Shown here: in pieces, positions 1 to 6,125 of the stretch
How positions within the stretch are numbered: position 1 is the first letter of the stretch
How the letters are laid out: every line of letters starts with the position of its first letter
Source of the DNA: Actinomycetes bacterium
Lineage (GTDB): Bacteria > Actinomycetota > Acidimicrobiia > Acidimicrobiales > RAAP-2
Direction: 5' to 3'
Length of the DNA: 8,057 nucleotides
Assembly: GCA_021795095.1 (NCBI GenBank)
Contig: JAJYPU010000081.1
Location: 1-8,057 of the forward strand
The notes under the pieces: generated by a model
Told to the model about the DNA's origin: nothing
Databases searched by the model: none
The model's input: only the letters and a program-made list of their open reading frames with translations
Translations under genes and position numbers: made by a program

Positions 1-83
1 GACTACACGGCGAGCTCGGTGACCGCACGCCGGCCGAAGTCGAGGCCGAGTACTCTGACTCAGATCAGACCAAGGCGGCCTGA
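1..83 (+). pseudogene. IS3-family transposase (OrfB), 3' end only
   Basis: The frame starting at base 3 reads LHGELGDRTPAEVEAEY and ends at a TGA at 81-83. This matches the C-terminal end of IS3-family OrfB integrase-type transposases, where a 'H..LG..(T/S)P.E.E..Y' segment lies just before the stop. The catalytic DDE core and everything upstream lie outside the window, so nothing can be said about whether the copy is intact. The 18 bases between the stop and the terminal repeat are normal for such elements. The family call is inferred from a short tail plus the adjacent terminal repeat; the two support each other. Confidence 0.7.
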
Positions 84-100
84 GGCATCCAAGCTCGGAA

Positions 101-126
101 GCCTCCGGAAAACCCAGGCCGATTCA
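101..126 (+). repeat. IS3-family right terminal inverted repeat
   Basis: The sequence gcctccggaaaacccagg followed by ccgattca ends in CA. Its reverse complement starts TGAATCGGCCTGGG and continues ttttccggaggc, which resembles the TG...CA terminal repeats of actinobacterial IS3-family elements as I remember them. The element boundary is placed after base 126, because from base 127 on the reading matches IS481 transposase. The left partner repeat is outside the window, so the repeat pair and target duplication cannot be checked here. Confidence 0.65.
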
Positions 127-131
127 AAGAG

Positions 132-1058
132 TTGGTCGACCTCGGCACCGACGCCGGGGCGGACACGATCCGCACGCTCTTGGAGCGCGAGGGACTCCTC
201 GCCCCGTCGATCTCGACGATCCAGCGCATCCTCACGCGACGCGGCTTCGTCACCCCGGCGCCCAAAAAGCGCCCGCGCAACTCCTACGTGCGCTTCGCGG
301 CCGAGCTGCCCAACGAGTGCTGGCAGTCCGACATGACCCACTGGCACCTCGCTGACGGCACCGGCGTCGAGATCCTCACCTTCCTCGATGACCACTCACG
401 CCTGGCGTTGTCGGTTCGGGCCTATCCCACCGTGACCATGGAGGACGTGCGGGGACTCTTCGCCAGCAACTGCGCGACCTTTGGCACCCCGGCGAGCGTC
501 TTGACCGACAACGGCGCAATCTACAACGCGGTCTCGCGCGGCGGGCGCAGCGGCTTTGAGAGCGATCTGATGGCCGCCGGCGTGCTCTATAAGCACTCGC
601 GCCCCTACCATCCACAGACCTGCGGCAAGGTCGAGCGCTGGCACCGCACGCTGAAGGGCTTCTTGGCCAAACGACCCGCGACGACCCTGGGCGAGCTCAA
701 CGCGGTCTTAGAGGACGTCGCTCGCTACTACAACGACGTGCGCCCCCACCGCGGGATCAACCGGCGCACGCCCAGCGTTGCCTACCACGCGCGGACCAAG
801 GCCAAGCCCCACACGCTCATCTACGAGCCGCACTGGCGCATACGCACCGACACCGTCGACGTGCGCGGGCACGTCACCTTGCGCTACCTGGGCAAGCTGC
901 GTCACCTCAACGTCGGCTGGGCCTATCGGGGCTGCTCGATTCGTCTCTACATCCTCGACGACGTGGTGACCTTTGCCACCGAGGACGGTGAATTCATCGG
1001 AGAGACGAAGCTCGATCCCAATCGCGACTACCAGCCCAAGGGCCACGGCTTTCGATAG
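132..1058 (+). CDS. IS481-family DDE transposase, 5'-truncated by an IS3 element
   Basis: This is a DDE/RNase H-fold transposase that would cut and join the ends of its own IS481-type element. Read from a TTG at 132 it gives 308 residues. The integrase core is clear: D67 in WQSDMTH, D126 in LTDNGA and E168 in GKVERWH, with the typical HPQTCGKVER and YYNDVRPHRG segments. The C-terminal domain looks complete to the TAG at 1056-1058. The family is usually near 390 residues, so roughly 80 N-terminal residues with the helix-turn-helix are missing. The same frame stays open upstream to a stop at 81-83, but that stretch encodes the IS3 terminus; IS481-like protein starts at about base 127 (KELVDLG). 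No ribosome binding site precedes 132, so the TTG is probably only the first available start, not a real one. The likely reading is a remnant made by IS3 insertion, expressed only if read through from that element. Confidence 0.85.
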   Translation: MVDLGTDAGADTIRTLLEREGLLAPSISTIQRILTRRGFVTPAPKKRPRNSYVRFAAELPNECWQSDMTHWHLADGTGVEILTFLDDHSRLALSVRAYPTVTMEDVRGLFASNCATFGTPASVLTDNGAIYNAVSRGGRSGFESDLMAAGVLYKHSRPYHPQTCGKVERWHRTLKGFLAKRPATTLGELNAVLEDVARYYNDVRPHRGINRRTPSVAYHARTKAKPHTLIYEPHWRIRTDTVDVRGHVTLRYLGKLRHLNVGWAYRGCSIRLYILDDVVTFATEDGEFIGETKLDPNRDYQPKGHGFR

Positions 1059-1256
1059 TCTGCACAGGTTCAGCTGTTCACGATGACGTGACAGATTTCA
1101 CCGTTGGGGGTGCTCAAAGTTAGCGACAGAAGTCGCCTGACCCCGGCGACAAAAGTCGATGTGGTCATGATGCCACAGCCGTGTCACTCGGGTGGTTGCC
1201 ACGGTTGGGGTTCGATGCAAGGACGAACGGTGGGGTGGCTCGTTTCTGGTCGAGAC
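1059..1256. other. Non-coding gap between IS481 remnant and the next module
   Basis: I see no convincing gene here; a 94-residue plus-strand ORF beginning at 1104 has no recognisable features and overlaps repeats. The first part (to about 1105) probably includes the right end of the IS481 element. The stretch 1110-1177 holds small inverted repeats, listed separately, and may include the left end of the three-gene module. TGTGG (1160-1164) and CCACA (1173-1177) form a further 5-bp inverted repeat. Confidence 0.5.
1123..1158. repeat. Two tandem near-identical small hairpins
   Basis: GCGACAGAAGTCGC (1123-1136) and GCGACAAAAGTCG (1146-1158) are near-identical direct repeats 23 bp apart. Each is itself an inverted repeat (GCGAC/GTCGC and CGAC/GTCG around a 4-nt centre). 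They lie between two mobile units, so they could be transposase-binding subterminal repeats, a recombination site or a weak terminator. Nothing further in the sequence decides between these. Confidence 0.5.
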
Positions 1257-2864
1257 TCAGCTCGCCAAGTAGTCCTTCAGGCTGACTCGTCTTCGACGGG
1301 CACGTTTTCGTGCCTCGACCGCCTCTCGGTTGGCCATTTGCCGCTGATGGGCGTCGATCTTTCGCAGGTTGGCCGCCACGATAAGTAGCGTGACGAAGAT
1401 CCCTTGAGCGGCGATGCCGCGCACGCGACGCCGTGCCGGTTGGGCGAGTGCCTCATGCGCCGTGTCCTTCGCGAACCCGTTCCAGCCCTCGATGGTGTTG
1501 CGCAGTGTCGCGTAGTGGCGAGCCCACTCTTGTGATCCATAGGCCAAGCTCTGGGCGTGGCGCACCGCGACGTCGGGCGCGATGGTGATCGCGCTCTGGC
1601 GACAGAGCAGTGGGGGCACCTCGGGTGGCGTGACCGGACGCTTGCCGATTGTCGCCGACGAGGTCGGACGTAGGGCGCAACGCACCTTGGGATTACCGAG
1701 AGCCGGACACGTGAAGCGCTCGTAGCCGTCGGCGTCGGGGCCGGACTTGCGCCTTAACGCGTAGTCGGCGCGCGCGGCGATGCGCTGGGAATAGAGATCG
1801 GCGTCGATGGCACCGCCTCGATAGTCCAGTGTGGCCGCGACCAACACGTCGGGCATTGCCGGGCAGTACCAGGTTCCCTCGACGAGAACCGCGCCGTGGC
1901 TGTTGGCCTGGCGTCCGAGCTCGTCGATCCGGTAGTCCATCACTGGCTCGTAGCCCATCGCGCGCGCGGGAAGGTGAAAGACGGTCGCCAACGCGCTCGA
2001 GTAGGCACGGTCCACCCCGAGCGGCCCCGGGGTGAAGCCACGTTGGCGTGCGCCGGCCAGCACCCTCACCGCGGTGCCCCCGGGGTCGCTGCCCGGTCGA
2101 GCGAGCGCGAGACCCACCACGACGTTCGGGAATGCCGCGAGCTCGCCCGGGGTGCCCGACGCGGTCGTGAGCATCGTCGCCTCTAGTGCCCAGGCGACGC
2201 GGTTGCGCCGGCGCCCCCGGTGATCCTCGCGCTCGCGGTGATCGCCCTCGCGCACGTACCAGCCTCCGTCGGCGCTGTGGCGCAGAGTCCCGAACGCTTG
2301 GATGGCCCCCTCGAGAACAGCGGCACCGGCGTGGCGTCGAGTCCGTACGCGAGTTGGCATCGCGGGCCGGGGTGTTCGTCGATGCTCGCGGCGAGCAGCT
2401 CCCATGAAGGACTCAAGGCGTGTTCGTGCATCACCCGCGTCTTTCTCACTCACGTCGCGGCGTCGTCGCTCGAACTCTTCGGCGTCCACACGATGGTTCT
2501 TCGCGAGTCCCGAGGGGTCAAGGACGCCAGCCACCACGTGAAAGAGGTAGCGCACCTGGCGATAGCGGGCCTTGAAGGCGCGCTCGTCCTGGACGTCGCC
2601 CACCACGCCAAGTGTCGTCTTCGCCTCGTCACTGAGCCGAGAGAACAACACCTCGGTCGCACCCGTCAAGTGCAGCGCACGGTCGTCGACGCCGAGCAAC
2701 AACAACGCGCAGAGCAGCGCTTTCACACTCAGCACGCGCGGGCGACCAGGACGGGCGTGGCGCGCCACGATCCCGGCCTCCAGCCAGTCGGCCACGCCCG
2801 AGCGCTCGATCAACGCCCGACACCGTGCGACCTCGTCGTCGTTGATCATCGACCGTCGCGTCAT
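1257..2864 (-). CDS. DDE-type transposase, probably with two compensating frameshifts
   Basis: This 535-residue protein starts at an ATG that overlaps the stop of the upstream recombinase gene by 4 nt (ATGA), implying translational coupling. The C-terminal half reads as an IS4-like DDE transposase: D285 in LGVDRAYSS fits the second catalytic Asp and E459 in RNTIEGWNGF the Glu. Between them are four cysteines that could bind zinc (C334, C386, C396, C421). Residues about 155-197 are an Arg-rich stretch that looks like a wrong frame. The minus frame one base over (about 2402 down to 2280) instead reads ELLAASIDEHP and then GLDATPVPLFSRGPSKR, with GC-ending codons, and holds the likely first catalytic Asp (codon 2338-2336). 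The shift at about 2403 is undone by about 2270. As it stands the protein would lack that Asp and is probably inactive, unless this is a sequencing error or recoding. The exact IS family is uncertain. Confidence 0.75.
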   Translation of the reverse strand: MTRRSMINDDEVARCRALIERSGVADWLEAGIVARHARPGRPRVLSVKALLCALLLLGVDDRALHLTGATEVLFSRLSDEAKTTLGVVGDVQDERAFKARYRQVRYLFHVVAGVLDPSGLAKNHRVDAEEFERRRRDVSEKDAGDARTRLESFMGAARREHRRTPRPAMPTRVRTRRHAGAAVLEGAIQAFGTLRHSADGGWYVREGDHREREDHRGRRRNRVAWALEATMLTTASGTPGELAAFPNVVVGLALARPGSDPGGTAVRVLAGARQRGFTPGPLGVDRAYSSALATVFHLPARAMGYEPVMDYRIDELGRQANSHGAVLVEGTWYCPAMPDVLVAATLDYRGGAIDADLYSQRIAARADYALRRKSGPDADGYERFTCPALGNPKVRCALRPTSSATIGKRPVTPPEVPPLLCRQSAITIAPDVAVRHAQSLAYGSQEWARHYATLRNTIEGWNGFAKDTAHEALAQPARRRVRGIAAQGIFVTLLIVAANLRKIDAHQRQMANREAVEARKRARRRRVSLKDYLAS

Positions 2865-3643
2865 CGCGATTCTTCTCGAGCCCGCGCGCGCAGCGCCGCC
2901 TTCGACGATGGTGCACCCCGCACGTGGCGCGCGTAGCGAAGGAGCGACTCGACGTCACGCAGTCCCGCGAGCGTGGTGAGTTCGCGAAGCGGCGTGCCAC
3001 GGGCGAGGTGGTGACAGAGGAACGTCGCGCGGGCGCGCGCGCTGGTGAGTCTCGGCTCGTCGGGGTCACGCACGAGTCTGGTGCAGACCTCACCCACGAG
3101 GTTCTTCGTGTCGCGCACCCTTGCGCCGGGGCGAAACACGTAGCCGCGACGACGCTGGGCGATGTCGTAGAGCGCATCGGCGAAGGGGACGAGGACGGGC
3201 ACGAGCCGCGGGTAACGCCCGCGCACGGCCACGACGATCCGTCCACGTTCGCGAGTGACGTCGCCACCGCGCAGGTGAGCGAGCTCCTTCGGTCGCAGTC
3301 CCGCCCCGAGCGTGGCGCACAGCAACACCGTGGCGTTCGCGATGCGCAGGTCGCTCTGCTGGTGGCGAACAGTCGACCACAGCGTCGCCACCTCGGCGGT
3401 GTCGTAAGGGGGAGGGGCGGGCGAGGCGCAGAACTCCCCGGCGTCGCGGGTCTGGCCCAGGCGGCGCAGCGTCGAGCGGTAGGTGCCGCGTGAGTGCGGG
3501 GCCAGCCCCCGACACCCGTGGGCGAGGAACGCCTCGATGACCTCGTGATTGGCGAGCGCGCGGCGGGTTGGGCCGAGCCCCTCGCGCGCGCAGAAGTCCC
3601 CAAAGCGCCCAAGCACGCTGGCGTCACGTTGGCTCAGATCCAT
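2861..3643 (-). CDS. Tyrosine-recombinase-like integrase, atypical active site
   Basis: This 260-residue protein has the layout of a phage-integrase-family recombinase: an N-terminal helical DNA-binding part (about 1-75, with SRGTYRSTLRRLG) and a C-terminal catalytic part. R117 in GAGLRPKELAHLR fits the first active-site Arg, R205 in ARATFLCHHL the second, and Y237 in LLRYARHV the nucleophile. The two usual His positions appear replaced (A202 three residues before R205, and L228 where LGH is expected). It may therefore be a divergent subfamily or a non-catalytic partner. The ATG at 3643 has only a weak upstream GAG, and a promoter-like pair ends 3 nt before it, suggesting leaderless translation. 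Its TGA overlaps the start of the transposase, so the two are one transcription unit. The role as DNA-breaking recombinase is inferred from fold motifs; activity is doubtful. Confidence 0.75.
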   Translation of the reverse strand: MDLSQRDASVLGRFGDFCAREGLGPTRRALANHEVIEAFLAHGCRGLAPHSRGTYRSTLRRLGQTRDAGEFCASPAPPPYDTAEVATLWSTVRHQQSDLRIANATVLLCATLGAGLRPKELAHLRGGDVTRERGRIVVAVRGRYPRLVPVLVPFADALYDIAQRRRGYVFRPGARVRDTKNLVGEVCTRLVRDPDEPRLTSARARATFLCHHLARGTPLRELTTLAGLRDVESLLRYARHVRGAPSSKAALRARAREESR

Positions 3644-3671
3644 CTCGGTATATCATGACATTGATACATCT
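3644..3671 (-). promoter_or_regulatory. Candidate promoter for the recombinase-transposase operon, leaderless
   Basis: On the minus strand TTGAGA is followed after 16 nt by TATACC, only 3 nt before the recombinase ATG at 3643. A start 6-7 nt past the -10 would fall on or next to the ATG, which fits the leaderless transcripts common in actinomycetes. The same stretch holds the inverted repeat TATCA-6 nt-TGATA (3651-3666) across the spacer, a possible operator site. It is clearly more AT-rich than its surroundings and lies between divergent genes. Confidence 0.4.
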
Positions 3672-3700
3672 CAAGATAAGTGATGGGCGATGCTGGTGGC

Positions 3701-3988
3701 ATGAAGAGCGAGGAGCGACGCCGGGCCATCGTGGCCGAGATCGGTCGCCTGGCGATGGGCTCGGTGGTACCTGGGAACTTGTCGCTGCGCTCGACGAGGT
3801 GCGCCGGGGCGGGCTGTCACTGCCGCGCGGACCCACCGGTGCTGCACGGCCCCTACCCGACGTGGACCCACCAAGAAGACGGCCGTCAGGTGACCAGGAC
3901 CCTGAGTGACGACGAGGCGGCGCGACTGGGACCCGCGATTCAGTCGAATCGTCGGTTGCGCGAACTGGTCAAAGTCCCTATGACTTGA
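3701..3988 (+). CDS. Small DUF6788-like protein with CxxxxCxC motif
   Basis: This 95-residue protein starts MKSEERRRAIVAEIG. Its pattern is a helical N-terminus, then RCAGAGCHC (C34, C39, C41), LHGPYPTWTH (47-57), and a polar TRTLSDDEAARL helix with RRLREL near the end. It matches the DUF6788 type of small proteins often found beside transposase genes in actinobacteria. The cysteines may bind metal. The in-frame GTG at 3680 and ATG at 3683 would add 6-7 residues; I chose 3701 because family members usually begin close to the charged ...EERR segment, although the upstream GGTGG is very close to this ATG. It is transcribed away from the recombinase-transposase pair from a shared intergenic region, so it is probably part of the same mobile module, perhaps as a DNA-binding accessory. 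The function is unknown. Confidence 0.75.
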   Translation: MKSEERRRAIVAEIGRLAMGSVVPGNLSLRSTRCAGAGCHCRADPPVLHGPYPTWTHQEDGRQVTRTLSDDEAARLGPAIQSNRRLRELVKVPMT

Positions 3989-4186
3989 CGCTCACCCGCA
4001 ACGAATGAAATGCTGTGCTCGGCCGGTGGGTGTGGTCATCGATGTCTTCTTGCCGCCAAGTGCGCGTTCAAAGTCTGGTGCGGGGACCGTGGAGGACCAT
4101 CAACTGTCGCTACGAGCACGATTCCTAGACTTCGCTTCGCCAGGTTCTCCTTCCGCCGGCCTCAATCAACGAGACGGAGGTGAACG
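3989..4186. other. Non-coding stretch: module end and IS110 left flank
   Basis: There is no convincing gene here. Two readings are possible. In the first, the three-gene module ends near 4119 (inverted match to 1110-1129) and the IS110 element starts just after it. In the second, much of this stretch is the left end of the IS110 element, which in the IS110 group encodes the bridge RNA upstream of the transposase. A small hairpin CTTGCCGCCAAG lies near 4049-4060. TGTGGTCATCGATG (4031-4044) closely repeats TGTGGTCATGATG at 1160-1172. Confidence 0.45.
4176..4180 (+). promoter_or_regulatory. Ribosome binding site of the IS110 transposase
   Basis: GGAGG lies 6 nt before the ATG at 4187. It is the strongest Shine-Dalgarno sequence in the window and fixes the start of the IS110-family transposase. 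Confidence 0.75.
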
Positions 4187-5425
4187 ATGAAGAGAATACG
4201 AGATCGCGTCGCCGGACTGGACGTACACCGTGACACGGTGGTGGCCTGTTGTCGCGTGGTCGGGCCCGACGGCGAGGTCGACACGACCAAGGAGACGTTC
4301 GCGACGACCCGCAAGGGCCTCGGCGAACTGGCAGCGTTCCTCGCTGACGCGGGCGTCGAGACCGTCGCCCTTGAGGCGACCGGCGTGTACTGGAAGAGCC
4401 CGTTCTACGCGCTCGAGGGGTTGTTCCCCGAGCTGTGGCTCTGCAATGCAATGCACGTGAAGAACGTGCCGGGGCGAAAGACCGACCTCAGTGACGCCGA
4501 GTGGCTCGCCGACGTAGCCGCCCACGGCATGGTGCGGCCCAGCCTCGTGCCCCCGTCCGAGATCCGCGAACTGCGTGAGTTGACGCGCTACCGCAAAACG
4601 CAGGTCGACGCGCGCGTGAAGGAGATCCAGCGTCTCGAGAAGGTGCTCCAGGACGCCGGGATCAAGCTCACCTCGGTCGCGTCATCGGTGTGGAGCGTGT
4701 CCTCACGCGAGATCGTCGAGGCGCTGATTGCCGGCGAGCGCGACCCGAAGGTGCTCGCTCAGCTGGCCAAGGGTCGTCTGCGCGCCAAGATCGAGCGACT
4801 CGAAGAAGCGCTCGCGGGACGCTTCGGCGCGCACCACGCGATCGTCGCTCGCCAGATCATCGACCACCTCGACTTTCTCGATCGCTCGATCGCAACTCTA
4901 ACCAGCGAGGTCACCACCCGACTCGTCCCTTTTGACTCGGCGGTCGCCATCGTCACCTCGATCCCGGGCATCTCAAGGACGACCGCCGAGGTCATCGTCG
5001 CCGAGACCGGCGCCGACATGAGTCGCTTTCCCACCCCCGAGCAGTTCTGCGCCTGGGCGGGCGTCGCCCCGGCCAACTACGAGTCAGCGGGCAAGCGCCG
5101 AGCGGCGGGCACCCGACAGGGGGCACCGTGGCTGCGGCGCACAATGGTCGAAGCGGCCCGCGCCGCCTCGCGCACCAAGGGCACCTATTACTCAGTCCAG
5201 TATTCACGTATCGCTCGACGACGAGGTCCCAATAAGGCGGCGGTCGCGGTCGCGCACTCCATGATGTTCACCATGTGGCACCTGCTCACCAACGGTGTCC
5301 TCTACCACGACCCCGGCGCGGACTACTTCGAGCGTCGTCACGATCCCGTCGTCGAGGCGAAGCGACTCGCACGTCGGATCGAGGTACTCGGCTTTGAGGT
5401 GAGTCTCAACCAAACGGCTGCGTAG
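4187..5425 (+). CDS. IS110-family transposase (DEDD recombinase), full length
   Basis: This 412-residue transposase moves its element by RNA-guided (bridge RNA) recombination, as known for the IS110 family. The N-terminal RuvC-like DEDD domain shows D12 in AGLDVHRD, E63 in ALEATGVYW, and D100 and D103 in GRKTDLSDAEWLA. A coiled-coil-like charged helix follows (about 125-240). The C-terminal Tnp20 domain has the helix-hairpin-helix-like IPGISRTTAEVI, FAWAGVAP-type FCAWAGVAP and the likely catalytic serine S300 in YESAGKRR. The length is normal, the frame is unbroken and a strong ribosome binding site precedes the start, so it looks intact and potentially active. The IS110 group carries its bridge RNA upstream of the gene and the IS1111 group downstream. 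Both flanks are short here (198 bp up to the DUF6788-like gene, 160 bp down to the toxin gene), and I could not assign it to one group. Confidence 0.95.
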   Translation: MKRIRDRVAGLDVHRDTVVACCRVVGPDGEVDTTKETFATTRKGLGELAAFLADAGVETVALEATGVYWKSPFYALEGLFPELWLCNAMHVKNVPGRKTDLSDAEWLADVAAHGMVRPSLVPPSEIRELRELTRYRKTQVDARVKEIQRLEKVLQDAGIKLTSVASSVWSVSSREIVEALIAGERDPKVLAQLAKGRLRAKIERLEEALAGRFGAHHAIVARQIIDHLDFLDRSIATLTSEVTTRLVPFDSAVAIVTSIPGISRTTAEVIVAETGADMSRFPTPEQFCAWAGVAPANYESAGKRRAAGTRQGAPWLRRTMVEAARAASRTKGTYYSVQYSRIARRRGPNKAAVAVAHSMMFTMWHLLTNGVLYHDPGADYFERRHDPVVEAKRLARRIEVLGFEVSLNQTAA

Positions 5426-5585
5426 TTCCCGCACCAACCGACATCTTCAACTTCCCCCTCGAACTGGGACTCGCCACGCCCGGCCTATGTCAACTTGGGG
5501 GCATTTCTTCCTAGACGCACGCGGTTGGGCGCGGACCTACTCGGACGATTTCGCAGTAACCGGCCCCCGGCCAAACCGCGACAGA
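5426..5585. other. Short non-coding stretch after the IS110 transposase
   Basis: There is no gene here. It holds the right end of the IS110 element (probably at or near 5508-5516) and then the 3' flank of the toxin gene. It is a candidate location for a bridge RNA if the element is of the IS1111 type. No clear terminator hairpin was seen. Confidence 0.4.
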
Positions 5586-5861
5586 TCAGGGGTCACGGGT
5601 GATCGCACGGACATCAACCTCCGCGCACGCCTCATCTCTCTCTTCCCACAGGATCAGCCAGTCTCCCTCGTGGTGAAAGACCGTGATGCCCCAGCAGCCG
5701 ATGTTCTGAAACCGCCGCCGTCGGCATCGGGCATCCAGCGGATCGGCCTCGAGCATGTCGAGAGCGGTGTTGATACGCCCGAGGAGGTCGTGTCGGCTGG
5801 GGGTCTCCTCTAGTTCATCCAGGAGGTCGTTGGCCTGGTCGGAGAAGTAAAGAATCGCCAC
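5586..5861 (-). CDS. RelE/ParE-family toxin of a type II toxin-antitoxin pair
   Basis: This 91-residue protein has the shape of RelE/ParE-fold toxins: two N-terminal helices (FSDQANDLLDELEE and LLGRINTALDMLEADP), a basic turn (R47-R50) and then beta strands ending in WGITVFHHEGDWLILWEE. RelE-type members cleave ribosome-bound mRNA and ParE-type members poison gyrase; the sequence does not show which, and a classic catalytic set is not evident. The start is GTG at 5861, 15 nt after the antitoxin stop, with no clear ribosome binding site, so expression probably depends on the antitoxin message. It lies second in the operon. The frame is open and full length, so it is likely functional, though that is an inference. 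Confidence 0.75.
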   Translation of the reverse strand: MAILYFSDQANDLLDELEETPSRHDLLGRINTALDMLEADPLDARCRRRRFQNIGCWGITVFHHEGDWLILWEERDEACAEVDVRAITRDP

Positions 5862-5876
5862 GAAGAGCGGCGCGAC

Positions 5877-6125
5877 TCAGCTGCGGGGAGAGCCAGATCG
5901 GTCCCGGCGCTTCAGCGTCTCCGGGTGCTGGCGGCTCTGTTCGATCGCAGCCATAAGACCTGCATCTTGAAGAAGCTTCTTCTCCGTTTCCGTGATTACT
6001 GTGGCGGGCTCCAGCACGATGACTCCGCCCGGCTCGGCGTGGGCGATGTACTGATCTGCCGTGGCGAGGGCCCCGAGAGACAGTCGTCCCCGCTGCTGGT
6101 TGGTGACCAAAATGGGCTGTGTCAT
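5877..6125 (-). CDS. Antitoxin partner of the RelE/ParE-family toxin
   Basis: Starting from the ATG at 6125 it is 82 residues: MTQPILVTNQQRGRLSLG, then a DQYIAHAEPGGVIVLEPATVIT segment and a charged C-terminal tail. The short beta-rich start resembles AbrB-like or Phd-like DNA-binding antitoxins of actinobacteria, and the tail would wrap the toxin. I prefer this ATG to the in-frame start at 6161 because GGTGG lies 5 nt upstream of it and the added 12 residues look unlike the family. It precedes the toxin by 15 nt, the usual order, and would neutralise the toxin and repress the operon. The family assignment rests on motif resemblance plus gene order. Confidence 0.7.
   Translation of the reverse strand: MTQPILVTNQQRGRLSLGALATADQYIAHAEPGGVIVLEPATVITETEKKLLQDAGLMAAIEQSRQHPETLKRRDRSGSPRS

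Larger units (their letters stand above)
1..126 (+). mobile_element. IS3-family element, right end
   Basis: This is the transposase 3' end plus terminal repeat of an element that extends off the left edge. It appears to have inserted into the N-terminal coding part of the IS481-family transposase that starts at base 127. IS3 elements usually make 3-4 bp target duplications, so the first bases after the boundary (aag/aaga) should recur at the other end. Confidence 0.6.
1110..4119. mobile_element. Candidate three-gene mobile module
   Basis: The module holds the recombinase-like gene, the DDE transposase and the DUF6788-like gene. Possible ends are GTGCTC (1110-1115) with TAGCGACAG (1121-1129) at the left, and their reverse complements CTGTCGCTA (4104-4112) and GAGCAC (4114-4119) at the right. 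The gap between the two blocks is 5 nt on the left and 1 nt on the right, so the repeat is imperfect. A 9-base match in such flanks could arise by chance roughly one time in several. No clear target duplication was found. The gene grouping is solid; the boundaries are tentative. Confidence 0.35.
4122..5516 (+). mobile_element. IS110-family element, approximate limits
   Basis: TTCCTAGAC occurs at 4122-4130 and again at 5508-5516, in direct orientation on the two sides of the transposase. IS110-family elements lack terminal inverted repeats and are often bounded by a short shared core, so this pair is a candidate for the boundary. With these limits only 56 bp lies upstream of the gene, which is too little for an upstream bridge RNA; about 90 bp lies downstream. 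If the bridge RNA is upstream, the left end must lie further left, inside 3989-4121. Confidence 0.35.

Noticed and set aside
1104..1388. Plus-strand frame of 94 residues after the IS481 remnant
   Set aside because: It begins within inverted repeats, has no recognisable features and overlaps the 3' end of the transposase on the other strand.
2220..2936. Long plus-strand open frame of 238 residues
   Set aside because: It lies opposite the transposase gene, has low-complexity Arg/Ala/Ser composition and no recognisable motif. It is a shadow of the GC-rich minus-strand gene.
2924..3493. Plus-strand frame of 189 residues opposite the recombinase
   Set aside because: Composition is typical of an antisense frame in GC-rich DNA, with no recognisable motif.
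2629..3627. Minus-strand open frame of 332 residues across the recombinase gene
   Set aside because: It is Arg/Ser/Pro-rich with no domain, and it overlaps the recombinase frame, which shows real motifs.
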